A stretch of DNA of 64,000 bases from Phymatolithon calcareum (taxonomy: Eukaryota; Rhodophyta; Florideophyceae; Hapalidiales): assembly GCA_977006965.1 (NCBI GenBank), contig OZ345369.1, forward strand, positions 2,542,001 to 2,606,000. The letters are read 5' to 3'. Below, one piece after another: positions 41,940 through 54,604 of this stretch. The notes under the pieces were generated by a model that was not told where the DNA came from, ran no database searches, and was given only the letters and a program-made list of their open reading frames with translations. The translations under genes were made by a program, and so were the position numbers. Positions within the stretch are counted from its first letter, which is position 1. Each line of letters starts with the position of its first letter.

Positions 41940-43480
41940 TCGGGCTGCTTTGTTTCTTCCAATTCTTCTGTCCTTACATTTCGTGATTTTTCTGGTCACA
42001 ATTGCCGCCTCCACGGCGCGCCCTTCTCTTCAACTAATTTCACAAATGACTCGAATTTTTCGTGTTTCGATTTTATGTATCTTTTTTTTGCAAATGTTGT
42101 ACCCTATAGATATGTTTAACTGTTATTTACCTAACCCCACCACAAGCCCGAATATTGAAAGTTGATAAATTAACAATAATGTTGCTTATCACAAAAAATG
42201 AGTCAGTCTTCAATGATGAGAGTGAAAATCTGCAAAATAGGGTCAATGCAATAGAGGGGCAGAACGTATGGAACTGATTTCATGTCGTTGGTTCGTTTTA
42301 CTTAAAGGATTGCATACTAAGCAGCGAAAGGTACTCGTAATGCGGAACTTCGGAGAAAATGGGCGAGACTTCTACGCCGAGGCGAAACCTTGGCGCTTCC
42401 CCTCCTTTGACCCAAATATACGCTAGAAATTCGTTCATAAACATATCTTTAGGAGCGGATTCTGCGGAGCCGTCTTCTATGAAGATAGAGTGAAGAACGT
42501 TCTGGAGAAGTTCTACAAAAGTCTCATCATCCGTGTTTAAACCCGCTCAGATCTGAGCACGACATTAGCAAAAGACTCATTTTTCATGAATGTACGATAC
42601 GCCATAACGATCATGGTCGCGAAAAGGGGTCTAAACCGTTAGAGTGCGTTTATTGGGGACACTGTCCCTTGAAGGGCAACAGGGCCGAATTGCTAATATT
42701 AGTGCTTTTTGTAACTTAACAGGAATGGTCGAACTTGTAGACAGATGTTGCGTCTCGGCTGGGGAGAAATTTTAAATTCGTGCATATAGAGGGAAGGCGT
42801 CGGGTACCTCCGCCTTTTAAAATTATTCCCGAAGCACTGAAAAAGTAAGCTGGCTGGGACCAACTTGAGGAGGTGACGGGTAAAAAGTTAATTTCGACAT
42901 TGCTTAATGTTGTAGGGAACTGGAAATCCAATGGACTTGATTTTCGTCATGCATGGTGAACGGAGGTGCATCTTCTGACTTGTTTCATGAAACAAATCTT
43001 GGAAGCTTGGTGGAAGGGAAAGATAACTTGCAGTCCTAGCGGAGTATGCACACTCACAGGCTAGGATCAGCCATGGTCTGAACTATGCAGTGTCTTCGCC
43101 TTGTACTGAGAGGTCCACGCCTCGGAGAGTAAGGCACCCTAGTATGAACAAGAGACTTGACGTGGCGCTAGGGATCTTGATTTTCGGGTCCAATCTTGTT
43201 CTTTTGCCTGTGAAAACAGCTACACTAGAGAAGGGCGCAAATCTTTTGGGGTTAGCTTCCTCTTTTCCAGAAGTCGCTTGAACACTGGTGCTCGTTCTCG
43301 ATCTTATTCGCAACGTAGAGGCAGACAGTTAAGATACCAGAGCGTGGGTTCGTGCTGCGCAGACCTTAAATGTTCGGCTGATACGATAGTGGGAGGAAGG
43401 CGCCTGTAAGCAGCTGCAGGGCTTTGCACGAACTTCACAGTCGGCCACTTCGGTTTCGGCACAATTCGGGACCACCGTTC
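41940..43480. other. No gene recognised; possible LTR remnant and one dispersed repeat
   Basis: The part directly after the polypurine tract may be LTR sequence, but no terminus is confirmed. At 42338-42410 a block reading NAELRRKWARLLRRGETLAL resembles 52868-52945 (NAELRRNLAALLLRDEALAL), so both are pieces of one dispersed coding repeat of unknown identity. The remaining sequence has only short frames. Confidence 0.4.
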
Positions 43481-44950
43481 GGTGGGGGTGATGAGCTCCC
43501 CTTTGAAAATGTTGGTTCAAAGTTCTACAACTTTGTAGGTGCCAGGTTTCTGAACGCCTTGGAAGGCGGAGGGGATGAAAGGCGGGATGAGTGGCGATGA
43601 AGATAACCCTTCCCATGCACTTCGCCAGTGCGTAGCGAGTGCACTATTTTGTGGTGCCTTATGCCGAAGGTAAGCGGTTCGGAACTTTTACAGAACGGTG
43701 AGACGGTGGCAGGAGCGCCGACCGTCAATGGACAACATACATGAAAGAAAACGAGCTTGAGGCAGCAGTTGCACTGGAATTTGAACCCCCCAAGATCCAG
43801 GAAAGAGCTGAACATTCCAATTTGGAAACTCCCCTAATCACTTCCCCTTCCATCGGTGTCAGTCCATGAACGAATACACGAACATATAGAGCACAGAGCG
43901 GCGACTTTGCATAGAAAGTGTAGGGGGGAGAACCCTGCGCAGGTGATGAAGGACGTTTCGTGCCTTATCGTCCCGTTCGGCCAGCTATTCAACGGTCACC
44001 CCATGGTGTGAACGGGATATTCCAAGGTATCCAGCGGACACTTGCATAGGGAGCTGGGACTCCGCCAAGAGGAGGGGTGGTGAAGACGGGTCGCGCAGAG
44101 CACAGGACTTGACGGGAGCTCAAGTCATGTCATAATCAACAGCCCATTGCGAGCATTGAGCAAGGAGGCGTCTTAGAAGTGACCACGCCCTTGCTATGAG
44201 TAGAACATCATCTGCGAATGCCGACCCGATCCCGCGATGAATGGCGTTGAGGGACTCAAGAAGAGGGTCCATGAACAGGTTGTACAACCATACGCTGAGG
44301 GGATCACCTTGAAAAACACCGTTTTAATTACGGTCACACGTCATGGTAGCGCAATGCCAGGCATAGTTCTTCAGCGTCTCCTGTTTTTCGTTACACAGGA
44401 AGTCAAAGTGCTTCACTTTAGTCGTTGCACCTGGGGCTCCGATTTCAAGATAAAGCTCACGAAATAGATCTACTTTGGAAGAATGTGCTTGGGATTGATT
44501 GTAGTATTCGAAGAGAGCAGCGTTAAATATATTCGAAAAGGCAGGACAGGAATATAGGCAATTTGAGACAAGAACTTGCACCAGTTTTCAAGCCGATTCC
44601 ATCGATAGCCCAACTTTCTGTAATCTAAAGTGCGTTTTCGCGACGCGTATAAACGGAGTATGATCTCGATCGTCAATAGGTATGGCTTCCGGGCATGTCA
44701 CAGAATCTGGCTCATGCTTGCCGAGACGATCGCAATACCCAAATGAGCCGACCTGAGCATCAAGTAGGACATCATTGACTACATTAAGAAGAACAACGAA
44801 CAGCTTCGACCCACGCTGTCTAATAAGATTTTGTGCTGGAACGGTTGGTTTGGTTCGACTGCTTCGAGCTTCCATGAACATATTGTGAACAGACTTCATA
44901 TAACTGTAGAATGTCGCAAAAAAGTGCACTTGACTCACTTCTTTGCCCAC
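43480..44950 (-). mobile_element. LINE fragment of a fifth type (family E)
   Basis: Minus frames: NLIRQRGSKLFVVLLNVVND (44850-44780), then FSNIFNAALFEYYNQSQ, GVFQGDPLSVWLYNLFMD (about 44325-44270) and GSAFADDVLLIARAWS (RT active site, about 44225-44180). Further on, YLGISRSHHGV and a degenerate C-terminus extend to about 43500. The motif B variant QGDPLS and the downstream sequence differ from families B, C, D and F. Stops and shifts throughout. Confidence 0.65.
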
Positions 44951-45229
44951 TAAAAACTAAGACAAGGCACCAATGGAATTACGCAAACATGCACTCTCCA
45001 TTAAAAAAACAAACAAACAAAGTTATGGCAAGTGATTGTCCCTGAACTACGGACGAAGTCTCAACATGAAAGAGTTTTCAAAATAATCCTTCCCTTCAGA
45101 CAACAGATCACAATCGAAACGTAGTAAAACAAACGAATTGTTCTAGAATTTAAGACGGTCCATAATCGAGGAATCAAAGAGAAAGAATTCAGTTATTATG
45201 ATGAAAAAAAAATTTCAAAAAAAGATACA

Positions 45230-48200
45230 TTTTCATTCATTTTCATTCATTTTCATTCATTTTCATTCATTTTCATTCATTTTCATTCATTTTCATTCCT
45301 TTTCATTCATTTTCATTCCTTTTCATTCATTTTCATTCATTTTCATTCATTTTCATTCATTTTCATTCATTTTCATTCATTTTCATTCATTTTCATTCAT
45401 TTTCATTCATTTTCATTCATTTTCATTCATTTTCATTCATTTTCATTCATTTTCATTCATTTTCATTCATTTTCATTCATTTTCATTCATTTTCATTCAT
45501 TTTCATTCATTTTCATTCATTTTCATTCATTTTCATTCATTTTCATTCATTTTCATTCATTTTCATTCATTTTCATTCATTTTCATTCATTTTCATTCAT
45601 TTTCATTCATTTTCATTCATTTTCATTCATTTTCATTCATTTTCATTCATTTTCATTCATTTTCATTCATTTTCATTCATTTTCATTCATTTTCATTCAT
45701 TTTCATTCATTTTCATTCATTTTCATTCATTTTCATTCATTTTCATTCATTTTCATTCATTTTCATTCATTTTCATTCATTTTCATTCATTTTCATTCAT
45801 TTTCATTCATTTTCATTCATTTTCATTCATTTTCATTCATTTTCATTCATTTTCATTCATTTTCATTCATTTTCATTCATTTTCATTCATTTTCATTCAT
45901 TTTCATTCATTTTCATTCATTTTCATTCATTTTCATTCATTTTCATTCATTTTCATTCATTTTCATTCATTTTCATTCATTTTCATTCATTTTCATTCAT
46001 TTTCATTCATTTTCATTCATTTTCATTCATTTTCATTCATTTTCATTCATTTTCATTCATTTTCATTCATTTTCATTCATTTTCATTCATTTTCATTCAT
46101 TTTCATTCATTTTCATTCATTTTCATTCATTTTCATTCATTTTCATTCATTTTCATTCATTTTCATTCATTTTCATTCATTTTCATTCATTTTCATTCAT
46201 TTTCATTCATTTTCATTCATTTTCATTCATTTTCATTCATTTTCATTCATTTTCATTCATTTTCATTCATTTTCATTCATTTTCATTCATTTTCATTCAT
46301 TTTCATTCATTTTCATTCATTTTCATTCATTTTCATTCATTTTCATTCATTTTCATTCATTTTCATTCATTTTCATTCATTTTCATTCATTTTCATTCAT
46401 TTTCATTCATTTTCATTCATTTTCATTCATTTTCATTCATTTTCATTCATTTTCATTCATTTTCATTCATTTTCATTCATTTTCATTCATTTTCATTCAT
46501 TTTCATTCATTTTCATTCATTTTCATTCATTTTCATTCATTTTCATTCATTTTCATTCATTTTCATTCATTTTCATTCATTTTCATTCATTTTCATTCAT
46601 TTTCATCATTTTCATTCATTTTCATTCATTTTCATTCATTTTCATTCATTTTCATTCATTTTCATTCATTTTCATTCATTTTCATTCATTTTCATTCATT
46701 TCATCATTTTCATTCATTTTCATTCATTTTCATTCATTTTCATTCATTTTCATTCATTTTCATTCATTTTCATTCATTTTCATTCATTTTCATTCATTTT
46801 CATTCATTTTCATTCATTTTCATTCATTTTCATTCATTTTCATTCATTTTCATTCATTTTCATTCATTTTCATTCATTTTCATTCATTTTCATTCATTTT
46901 CATTCATTTTCATTCATTTTCATTCATTTTCATTCATTTTCATTCATTTCATTCATTTTCATTCATTTTCATTCATTTTCATTCATTTTCATTCATTTTC
47001 ATTCATTTCATTCATTTTCATTCATTTTCATTCATTTTCATTCATTTTCATTCATTTTCATTCATTTTCATTCATTTTCATTCATTTTCATTCATTTTCA
47101 TTCATTTTCATTCATTTCATTCATTTTAATTCATTTTCATTCATTTTCATTCATTTCATTCATTTTCATTCATTTCATTCATTTTCATTTCATTTTCATT
47201 CATTTCATTCATTTTTCATTCATTTTCATTCATTTCATTCATTTTCATTCATTTCATTCATTTTCATTCATTTTCATTCATTTTTATTATTTTTCATTCA
47301 TTTTCATTCATTTTCATTCATTTTCATTCATTTTCATTCATTTCATGTATTTTCATTCATTTCATTCATTTTCATTCATTTTCATTCATTTTCATTCATT
47401 TTCATTCATTTTCATTCATTTTCATTCATTTTCATTCATTTTCATTCATTTTCATTCATTTTCATTCATTTTCATTCATTTTCATTCATTTTCATTCATT
47501 TCATTCATTTTCATTCATTTTCATTCATTTTCATTCATTTTCATTCATTTTCATTCATTTTCATTCATTTTCATTCATTTTCATTCATTTTCATTCATTT
47601 TCATTCATTTCATTCATTTTCATTATTTTCATTCATTTTCATTCATTTTCATTCATTTTCATTCATTTTCATTCATTTTCATTCATTTTCATTCATTTTC
47701 ATTCATTTTCATTCATTTTCATTCATTTTCATTCATTTTCATTCATTTTCATTCTTTTCATTCATTTTCATTCATTTTCATTCATTTTCATTCATTTTCA
47801 TTCATTTTCATTCATTTTCATTCATTTTCATTCATTTTCATTCATTTTCATTCATTTTCATTCATTTTCATTCATTTTCATTCATTTTCATTCATTTTCA
47901 TTCATTTTCATTCATTTTCATTCATTTTCATTCATTTTCATTCATTTTCATTCATTTTCATTCATTTTCATTCATTTTCATTCATTTTCATTCATTTTCA
48001 TTCATTTTCATTCATTTTCATTCATTTTCATTCATTTTCATTCATTTTCATTCATTTTCATTCATTTTCATTCATTTTTTTCATTCATTTTCATTCATTT
48101 TCATTCATTTTCATTCATTTTCATTCATTTTCATTCATTTTCATTCATTTTCATTCATTTTCATTCATTTTCATTCATTTTCATTCATTTTCATTCATTT

Positions 48201-48958
48201 TCATTCATTTTCATTCATTTTCATTCATTTTCATTCATTTTCATTCATTTTCATTCATTTTCATTCATTTTCATTCATTTTCATTCATTTTCATTCATTT
48301 TCATTCATTTTCATTCATTTTCATTCATTTTCATTCATTTTCATTCATTTTCATTCATTTTCATTCATTTTCATTCATTTTCATTCATTTTCATTCATTT
48401 TCATTCATTTTCATTCATTTTCATTCATTTTCATTCATTTTCATTCATTTTCATTCATTTTCATTCATTTTCATTCATTTTCATTCATTTTCATTCATTT
48501 TCATTCATTTTCATTCATTTTCATTCATTTTCATTCATTTTCATTCATTTTCATTCATTTTCATTCATTTTCATTCATTTTCATTCATTTTCATTCATTT
48601 TCATTCATTTTCATTCATTTTCATTCATTTTCATTCATTTTCATTCATTTTCATTCATTTTCATTCATTTTCATTCATTTTCATTCATTTTCATTCATTT
48701 TCATTCATTTTCATTCATTTTCATTCATTTTCATTCATTTTCATTCATTTTCATTCATTTTCATTCATTTTCATTCATTTTCATTCATTTTCATTCATTT
48801 TCATTCATTTTCATTCATTTTCATTCATTTTCATTCATTTTCATTCATTTTCATTCATTTTCATTCATTTTCATTCATTTTCATTCATTTTCATTCATTT
48901 TCATTCATTTTCATTCATTTTCATTCATTTTCATTCATTTTCATTCATTTTCATTCAT
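45230..48958. repeat. 3.7-kb decanucleotide satellite (TTTTCATTCA)n
   Basis: About 370 tandem copies of a 10-bp unit. From 45321 to about 46604 and from about 48080 to 48958 the array is perfect by eye. Between about 46605 and 47760 many units have lost or gained one to a few bases (TTTCATTCA, TTTTCATCA, TTTTTATTA), and two units near 45300 and 45320 end in CC. The plus strand has no stop codon in any frame, so it yields artefactual ORFs of 643 and 602 residues with an FSFIFIHFHS repeat. Confidence 0.97.
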
Positions 48959-49905
48959 CTTGTAAACGCCTTGGCTTCCTCATCCGTCACTTCGTTTTTC
49001 CTCTCGTTGTCATTTTCATGGGAATTCTTGTGTTCAGTATTAACTTATGTTTGGCCCGTTCTCGATACGAAGTTTTTCGTATCACGATGCCAAATATATA
49101 CTACTCCAGGTCATGAAAAAAAGGTGCTCCATCAGGATGCGTGCTCACATTAATAGTGAAATGTCTAGGATCCAGCGTGGCTGAGGTATATGCTCTAGAG
49201 CAACACGAGTTGGTGATAAAAAATTTAGTAAACTTTTAAAATCGGTGTACTCGAATATTTTTGCGACAGTCAAGAATGGTAACATTTTTCACGACACCCA
49301 AGAGCATATAATTCGAGTATCATTGCCCTTATTATTTTTTTCGGACACAGATCAAGCACACCGTCGGAATCCAATATCATCAAGGTTGGCTGGTTTTTCC
49401 GTCCACCAAGCGCCATCCCCCAATCGAGCAACCGCGCACACACCAAGCAGCAGTGCCACCCTCGTCATGTGTAAGCACCTGTAAGCTGTAAGCAGCGGTT
49501 CTAGGGTTTGCCCTTGGTGATCCTTCGTGGTGTAAGTACGCATCGAAACCTATGGTACTGTAATGACTGTAATGCTATCTGTAATGGCTTGCTGTAATGC
49601 AAGCTGTAATGACAATTTGAAGGGAGCTATTTGTATAGGAGTATGATAGTGGCGTTGGACGCCACACGCCTGGGGTGCTGTCAGCGTTCCGTGCGAAGCA
49701 CCATACTTGGGGTGCCCAATTCCCAGGATCGCCCCTGGTGAGCTGATCGCTGAACAGGTTGCCCTTAAGGCATGACTGGGACTCACAATAGCGAGGACAC
49801 ATCAGAAAGCAGTCAAGTATACCGGCGGAAAGGCCCCATGGAAGCAGCTCAGAGCGAAAGCAGGGGGAGAGAATCGATATCCGACAAGGATCTGAGATCA
49901 AGACC
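48959..49905. other. No gene recognised
   Basis: Flank of the satellite with short frames only. Short local repetition TGTAATG-C-TGTAATG at 49558-49612 (CTGTAATGACTGTAATGC and similar) is a minor microsatellite-like cluster. Nothing else is supported. Confidence 0.4.
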
Positions 49906-50238
49906 ATGCACTGTGATTCAGCCAAGCAGCGATTTAAAGTTGAGCTGAGTTCTCTTCCCAGTCAACAAAAGGAAATCAAACATTTTGATGCTTTCTGGCT
50001 TCTCGCCAAGATCGCGCCAGACTACTGCCTCAACCGTCCAATGAAAAGTCTGCAGCCCGAGCTCGTGGAGCGCTGGGCGATCTACGAAGCGGAGCTGGTG
50101 CTCAATGGGAAAACGTTGCAAGATGCAGAAGAGGAACAAACAGTACATTTCATGGACATTCCTGAAGAAGACATGCAGGAGGCACTGGACAGTGACAGAT
50201 CTTCAGCATTCGCAGGACACGCTCATTTAGGTTTCTAA
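49906..50238 (+). CDS. Unidentified 110-residue ORF, possibly an exon or gene fragment
   Basis: ATG-initiated open frame with balanced composition: HFDAFWLLAKIAPDYCLNRP, ELVERWAIYEAELVLNGKTL and EEEQTVHFMDIPEEDMQEAL. Predicted mostly helical and acidic. No motif is recognised. An overlapping minus frame (50485-50150) starts with a hydrophobic, signal-like stretch but looks like a complement effect. It may be part of a larger interrupted gene with 50480-50833. Confidence 0.4.
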   Translation: MHCDSAKQRFKVELSSLPSQQKEIKHFDAFWLLAKIAPDYCLNRPMKSLQPELVERWAIYEAELVLNGKTLQDAEEEQTVHFMDIPEEDMQEALDSDRSSAFAGHAHLGF

Positions 50239-50479
50239 CCCCAGTCGTTCCGTCGTCCTCAAGTTCATCCTGCTTGGAGACGGCGAAGGAGAATATGAAG
50301 ATGGCGTGTATTACGGAACTTCTCATGATTCCGGAGACAACTGATGGTCCCAAATCGTGTTCGCAATTATGTTCAATGCACGGATTGATGAAGACTCCAA
50401 TACGCCGCTCCCTGAAGAGGTTCCAACTGCAACTCAGTTGAGAGAGACTAACAGCGAGGGCTAGAAGGAGCGTATTGAA

Positions 50480-50833
50480 GATCATCCTGCAGGTGGCGTA
50501 AGCTTTAATATTAAGGCCGAGCCAAGGTTTCTTCTTCTCGACAGACTTGATACAATGTCATTGGAAAGACCGGGCATGAAAATTCTCGTCGATTGCCCAG
50601 GCTCTCAATTCCACAGTAGTGACGCACAATACTACTACAAATACTATGCGAAACCGATGCTGGCTGGAAGCGCATCCAATGAATGTGTTCAAGTGTCTCT
50701 TGCTAATGCTCTTGACCGCGTTGAGGCCCCTCACACTGCATGGGTGTTTTCCTTCTCCATGATCACCTCTACGTTCGAAATCATCGTTATGTTTCGTCTT
50801 GGGCTTTCTCGAGCTGAAGCGATTACGATTTGA
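50480..50833 (+). CDS. Unidentified ORF downstream of 49906-50238
   Basis: The open phase from about 50466 includes ERIEDHPAGGVSFNIKAEPR and LLLDRLDTMSLERPGMKILV, continues FHSSDAQYYYKYYAKPMLAG and ends near LGLSRAEAITI at 50833. The first Met is at 50555, but the frame is open above it, suggesting an exon or a gene broken by stops (one near 50463). No family is recognised. Confidence 0.35.
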   Translation, partial: DHPAGGVSFNIKAEPRFLLLDRLDTMSLERPGMKILVDCPGSQFHSSDAQYYYKYYAKPMLAGSASNECVQVSLANALDRVEAPHTAWVFSFSMITSTFEIIVMFRLGLSRAEAITI

Positions 50834-52070
50834 CGAGATTAACATATTTTCCAAGGCACGTAACCCGTCATATAATATACAGTAGTTGATTGGTTACTTT
50901 TTTGACCTTTGGCGATTCCAGATCGATGCGAATATCATATTTGATATCTTTTCAAAAATGGTTCTTAAGATTTCCACTATAATTAGAGAGAGATTCTGTC
51001 CACTCTTTGAACATGCAACAGTGTATCGGTAAACTAGTCATTCGAAGCCCTAGTGTGCGTACATCTCCCCGTAGTCTACAAATAACTCCTGACCTTTTCT
51101 TCATTGACGTTTTAGTTCTTAAGGTTACCAGAAACGGATTTTTCAAAGCATCTCGATTGATGAAACTTTCATTGCATGTGAAATTACAGTTCGGGTCGTT
51201 ATGTGGTTGCCTAAAGAACCATTCAGGCAGCAAGGATCATTGATCTTCTCAGCAACGCAATACTCAGGGGCTGCAAGATAGACACCTCCATTGCGTGCTT
51301 CTTGAATTGGGCCACTGTGCACCCTAATATAGCACTTACGTACACAGTGTCCATGGCCGCTCCAATCTCAAGGTCTCGGTACACGACATTTCCATTATAC
51401 CGAGCGCAAAGTGTTCTCAAGCGTATGTGAAAGAGCCTGCAGGGATATATCGATCTCCATGGAATCGGAAAGACGGAGTGCAATGCAGAGAAGCGGCGGG
51501 TGCGTCACGAACGCTATTGGCGACCAGATTCCCTAGGTGATCCATAGAGTCCAATACCGACTTCAATAGAAAAGGAGAGGTTATTAATGACGCATACCTC
51601 AGCCTAATGTCACATACTTCTTTAGAAAATTTGCATATTAGCGTTTCTGCATTACAGTGCTTGGATCCGCAGTCGACGCATATGCTTATTTTCCCTCTTA
51701 GGACCAGAAATATTTGATTTTTCTCAGGTCCGACTTTTAATTTTGATATCTCAATTCTGCTACACTGGTGCAGGTGTAATGCTTGGAGAGAATCGTGCTA
51801 TTTCTGTATCTGAATGAGAGAATAACGATACGTTATGTTTATTGAATATTATGTGGAGAGAGTGAAGATGGCAGAACAGTTATGGTTTGTTGAAATGGAG
51901 AGCGCAGAACGGGAGGAGCGATCTAGGGTGATTTTGCGGACGGATTGGGCGAAAATAAAATGTTGTTGTGAGAGTGCGAAGAGTAGTTGGAGAGGAGTCG
52001 GAGAGGGCATAGAGGGAGTATGAGGGAAGGTGTCAAAAAATGAGCAAAATTTGGCGCATAGAGGAAGGAC
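50834..52070. other. No gene recognised
   Basis: Only short frames on both strands. A 62-residue plus frame at 51835-52023 (MFIEYYVERVKMAEQLWFVE ...) is purine-rich and unremarkable. Confidence 0.4.
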
Positions 52071-52355
52071 TAAGGCTTCGCCTTAGTCTTCGTGAGGGAG
52101 GCTGCGCCCCCCTCACACTCCCCCCGGAAAACTAGATTGCAGCTGTGGTGCTGCAGGCGTGTACCAGGCCACATTTCCAGTTATGCCACAATCCGGGCAT
52201 CCTATATATATGCGGCTGGGATAACTAAAACCCACCTCAGATCACCCTCAGGGTCGATTTCCTGCTATCCTGCCTCGCTTGGTATAACTAGGATAACTCA
52301 TTTCCAGCCTCTCAGGCCACATTTACAGTTATCCCACAATCCAGGCATGGGATAA
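52062..52355. repeat. Two adjacent hairpins and a short direct repeat
   Basis: GGACTAAGGCTTCGCCTTAGTC (about 52068-52090, tight stem-loop) is followed at once by GTGAGGGAGGCTGCGCCCCC-CTCAC (about 52091-52115). Downstream, AGGCCACATTTCCAGTTATG at 52167 recurs as AGGCCACATTTACAGTTATC at 52314, and GGGATAACT is repeated. Such paired GC hairpins are like the dispersed palindromes of some organelle genomes, but nothing else here is organellar. Confidence 0.6.
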
Positions 52356-53188
52356 CTGACTGTTCTAGCTTCATTTTCATATGTGGTTTTTATATAGGGC
52401 CAGAAAGGGGTATCTATAGTATGCCTCATTATTTTTTCTAGTTGCTTCTTAAAACGAAATATATTATAATTAGTGGAAAAGTACTCTCGGTACTATAGGA
52501 ATGCCCAGATCATAGATTCCGTTGTTCTTACTCTCTCCGATTCGAGTATGCCCAGTTCCTCGATTTTCTTGATGATTTTTGCTTAACAATGGAATCACAG
52601 AATGCCATAGTGTAGCTCAATAGCGAATATGTAGCTTGTTTTTCCAATACTGTGTTATCCGGGCTCTGCGTGTTCATCCTTTCCGAGCTGATGATCAAAG
52701 CGGTTAAATTATGAAATGCATCTGAAGCCAATCCTTCAAGAATATCTCACTTCTCATCAGCTTCAGACCAGTATCCTGCCCTTTGCTCGCTAATTCGATC
52801 CACTATTCAATAAAGCGCTGTGAGACTCATCTCGAATCTTTGTTATATGTCTCAATGCCAACCTTGATGAGAAATGCAGAGCTGCGAAGAAATTTGGCAG
52901 CACTTCTACTCCGCGACGAAGCCTTGGCGCTTTCCTTTCTTCTGCAAAAAATTATAGCGCGAAATGAGTAAACAAAGGATTGCCAACGCCTTTTTTCTTA
53001 AGCCTTGTCACTTGCTAGGCCAGCAGTGACTTTTTTGATAGCCCGACTCCCCGTCTGCTGATTGTGCCGATGGATGGAAGCATTGCGAGGAATTATTTCG
53101 TCGCCAAGGCTCAAAATACGACCTAAAAATGCGTAGGAAGATGTTTGTAAGCTAGAAACTTCGGTGCACTGAGGAGATTGTCCTGGCA
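52356..53188. other. No gene recognised
   Basis: Contains the coding-like repeat 52858-52970 (MPTLMRNAELRRNLAALLLR) related to 42338-42410. Otherwise AT-rich with short frames. Confidence 0.4.
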
Positions 53189-53300
53189 GAGCGAAGAAGA
53201 AAGAATAAGAAAAATAGATTTTTATTTAAAAGTTGCTAACGCATCTGCTGACGCTTTGGGCAGCATTTCTAGGACCAATAAGTTTTCTCATGGCAGGGAA
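53189..53300 (-). mobile_element. LINE family B 3'-end fragment
   Basis: A GAAGAAGAAAG tail at the left and then TTTTTATTTAAAAGTT followed by ACGCATCTGCTGACGC match the family B 3' UTR at 24715-24770 in the same minus orientation. It is only about 0.1 kb long. Confidence 0.75.
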
Positions 53301-54604
53301 GGCAATAGGCAAAGATATAATTTATTGTGTGCTACCCAAAATCTTTTCAACACTCAAGCATTTCAACCAATCCCATTTCAATGAGAGCGGGCTACATTAT
53401 AACTGGCACCACATTGTTACAAAAGTAAGGAACACGAAAGTGTACCCAAAAATGAAACAAGCTCTGGGTTGCATGGTAAATAGAATATTGTTCAAGGTAT
53501 ATTGTACGAAGAAGCAGCTCGGATGGAAAATACTCCCAAGAAAGCTACAAGAAAGTTATGCTAAAAGTGTAATGTGAGAAAAAAGATTTAATCACATGCG
53601 ACAGTGAGCCATTCGCTCCTTATTAAAAATTATGCTGCTATCGTCATCTGTTTCTCCTAATTTGATTCCTCGGCCTGTATTGTCCTGATCGTGCTCTAAG
53701 CGAAGATCATCTCAGGCCATTTGATAGATCGTTAATGCATTTTTGGACTACAGATGCACCTCGCAGCCGACAAAACTGCTGAAAAGAGTCGGAGGACGCT
53801 AGTGTGGTTGAAATCAAGGCTGATAGAGATGGAGAGCTGAGCTAGAGCGTTCAAAACTATCTCCTGACTGAAAGATGGGGCCGAATGTAGGCCGAGCACT
53901 AAATAGCGCATGTAATACAGAGCTGAAATGAGATCCCCAATCTATTGTAGTAGCTCGATGCTTTTACTCTAAACTAGATCGAAGTTTTTTCTCTCTTTCC
54001 TTCATTACTGCAGAAAAAAAGCTAACAGAAAGCTAACGCACATGGATGTCAAAGAGCCTCTCATTAATTTAAATATTTGAAGCGATTCTTCGCTACATAT
54101 CTCCTCTACAGGTTCTATTGCTCATTGTTCAATTAAGCAGGTCCACTACAACGACGAATATGGTGATGGACGGTCTTCTTCGTTCAACCTGCACAAACTT
54201 TGCACATGAAGTGGTAATTAGGCGATGAGTCTGTTTTCTCGTGAAATGCTTCCACGGGATAGCTTCAGCGCGCCTATTGCTCTTATCAATTTTTGAAAGC
54301 AAAAACGGTATACTCCATCGCTCTATGGAAAGGCTCGATTAAATTATGGACCGTATAGCTTCTATGGTTAACTGTTTTTTATGCTCGACCAGATTAGAGT
54401 CAATAAGGACAGGTCGAGAATGGTCGTTCGCACTCTGATCACCAGGGATTCACAGCGGCTTTGAACCCAAATCACGTCTATAATAATGCTCTCCTATATC
54501 GACATTTCCATTGCGTCTAATTAATTTTTTTATATTTCGCCCTGCATCCACTGCTGTTCCGCCAGTGGTTCCAGGCAGCTTCTCTTATCAAGGAACAACC
54601 GAGT
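53301..54604. other. Mostly featureless; one unidentified frame
   Basis: A plus frame running to 53577 includes GKDIIYCVLPKIFSTLKHFN and KQALGCMVNRILFKVYCTKK, basic and possibly coding, but with no motif and starting in LINE-derived sequence. 53580-54604 contains nothing I can identify. Confidence 0.35.

Noticed and set aside
45198-47129. 643-residue ORF with an FSFIFIHFHS repeat
   Set aside because: It is the translation of the TTTTCATTCA satellite, which lacks stops in all plus frames; there is no promoter, no unique domain and the phase shifts at each indel.
45230-48958. Telomere or CRISPR array
   Set aside because: The 10-bp unit is not a telomere repeat (no G-rich strand), and there are no spacers between repeats.
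47345-49153. 602-residue ORF of the same composition
   Set aside because: Same satellite artefact; only the last 60 or so codons are non-repetitive and show no motif.
50150-50485. 111-residue minus-strand ORF with a signal-like N-terminus
   Set aside because: It lies opposite the better-composed plus frame 49906-50238 and its downstream continuation; no motif supports it.
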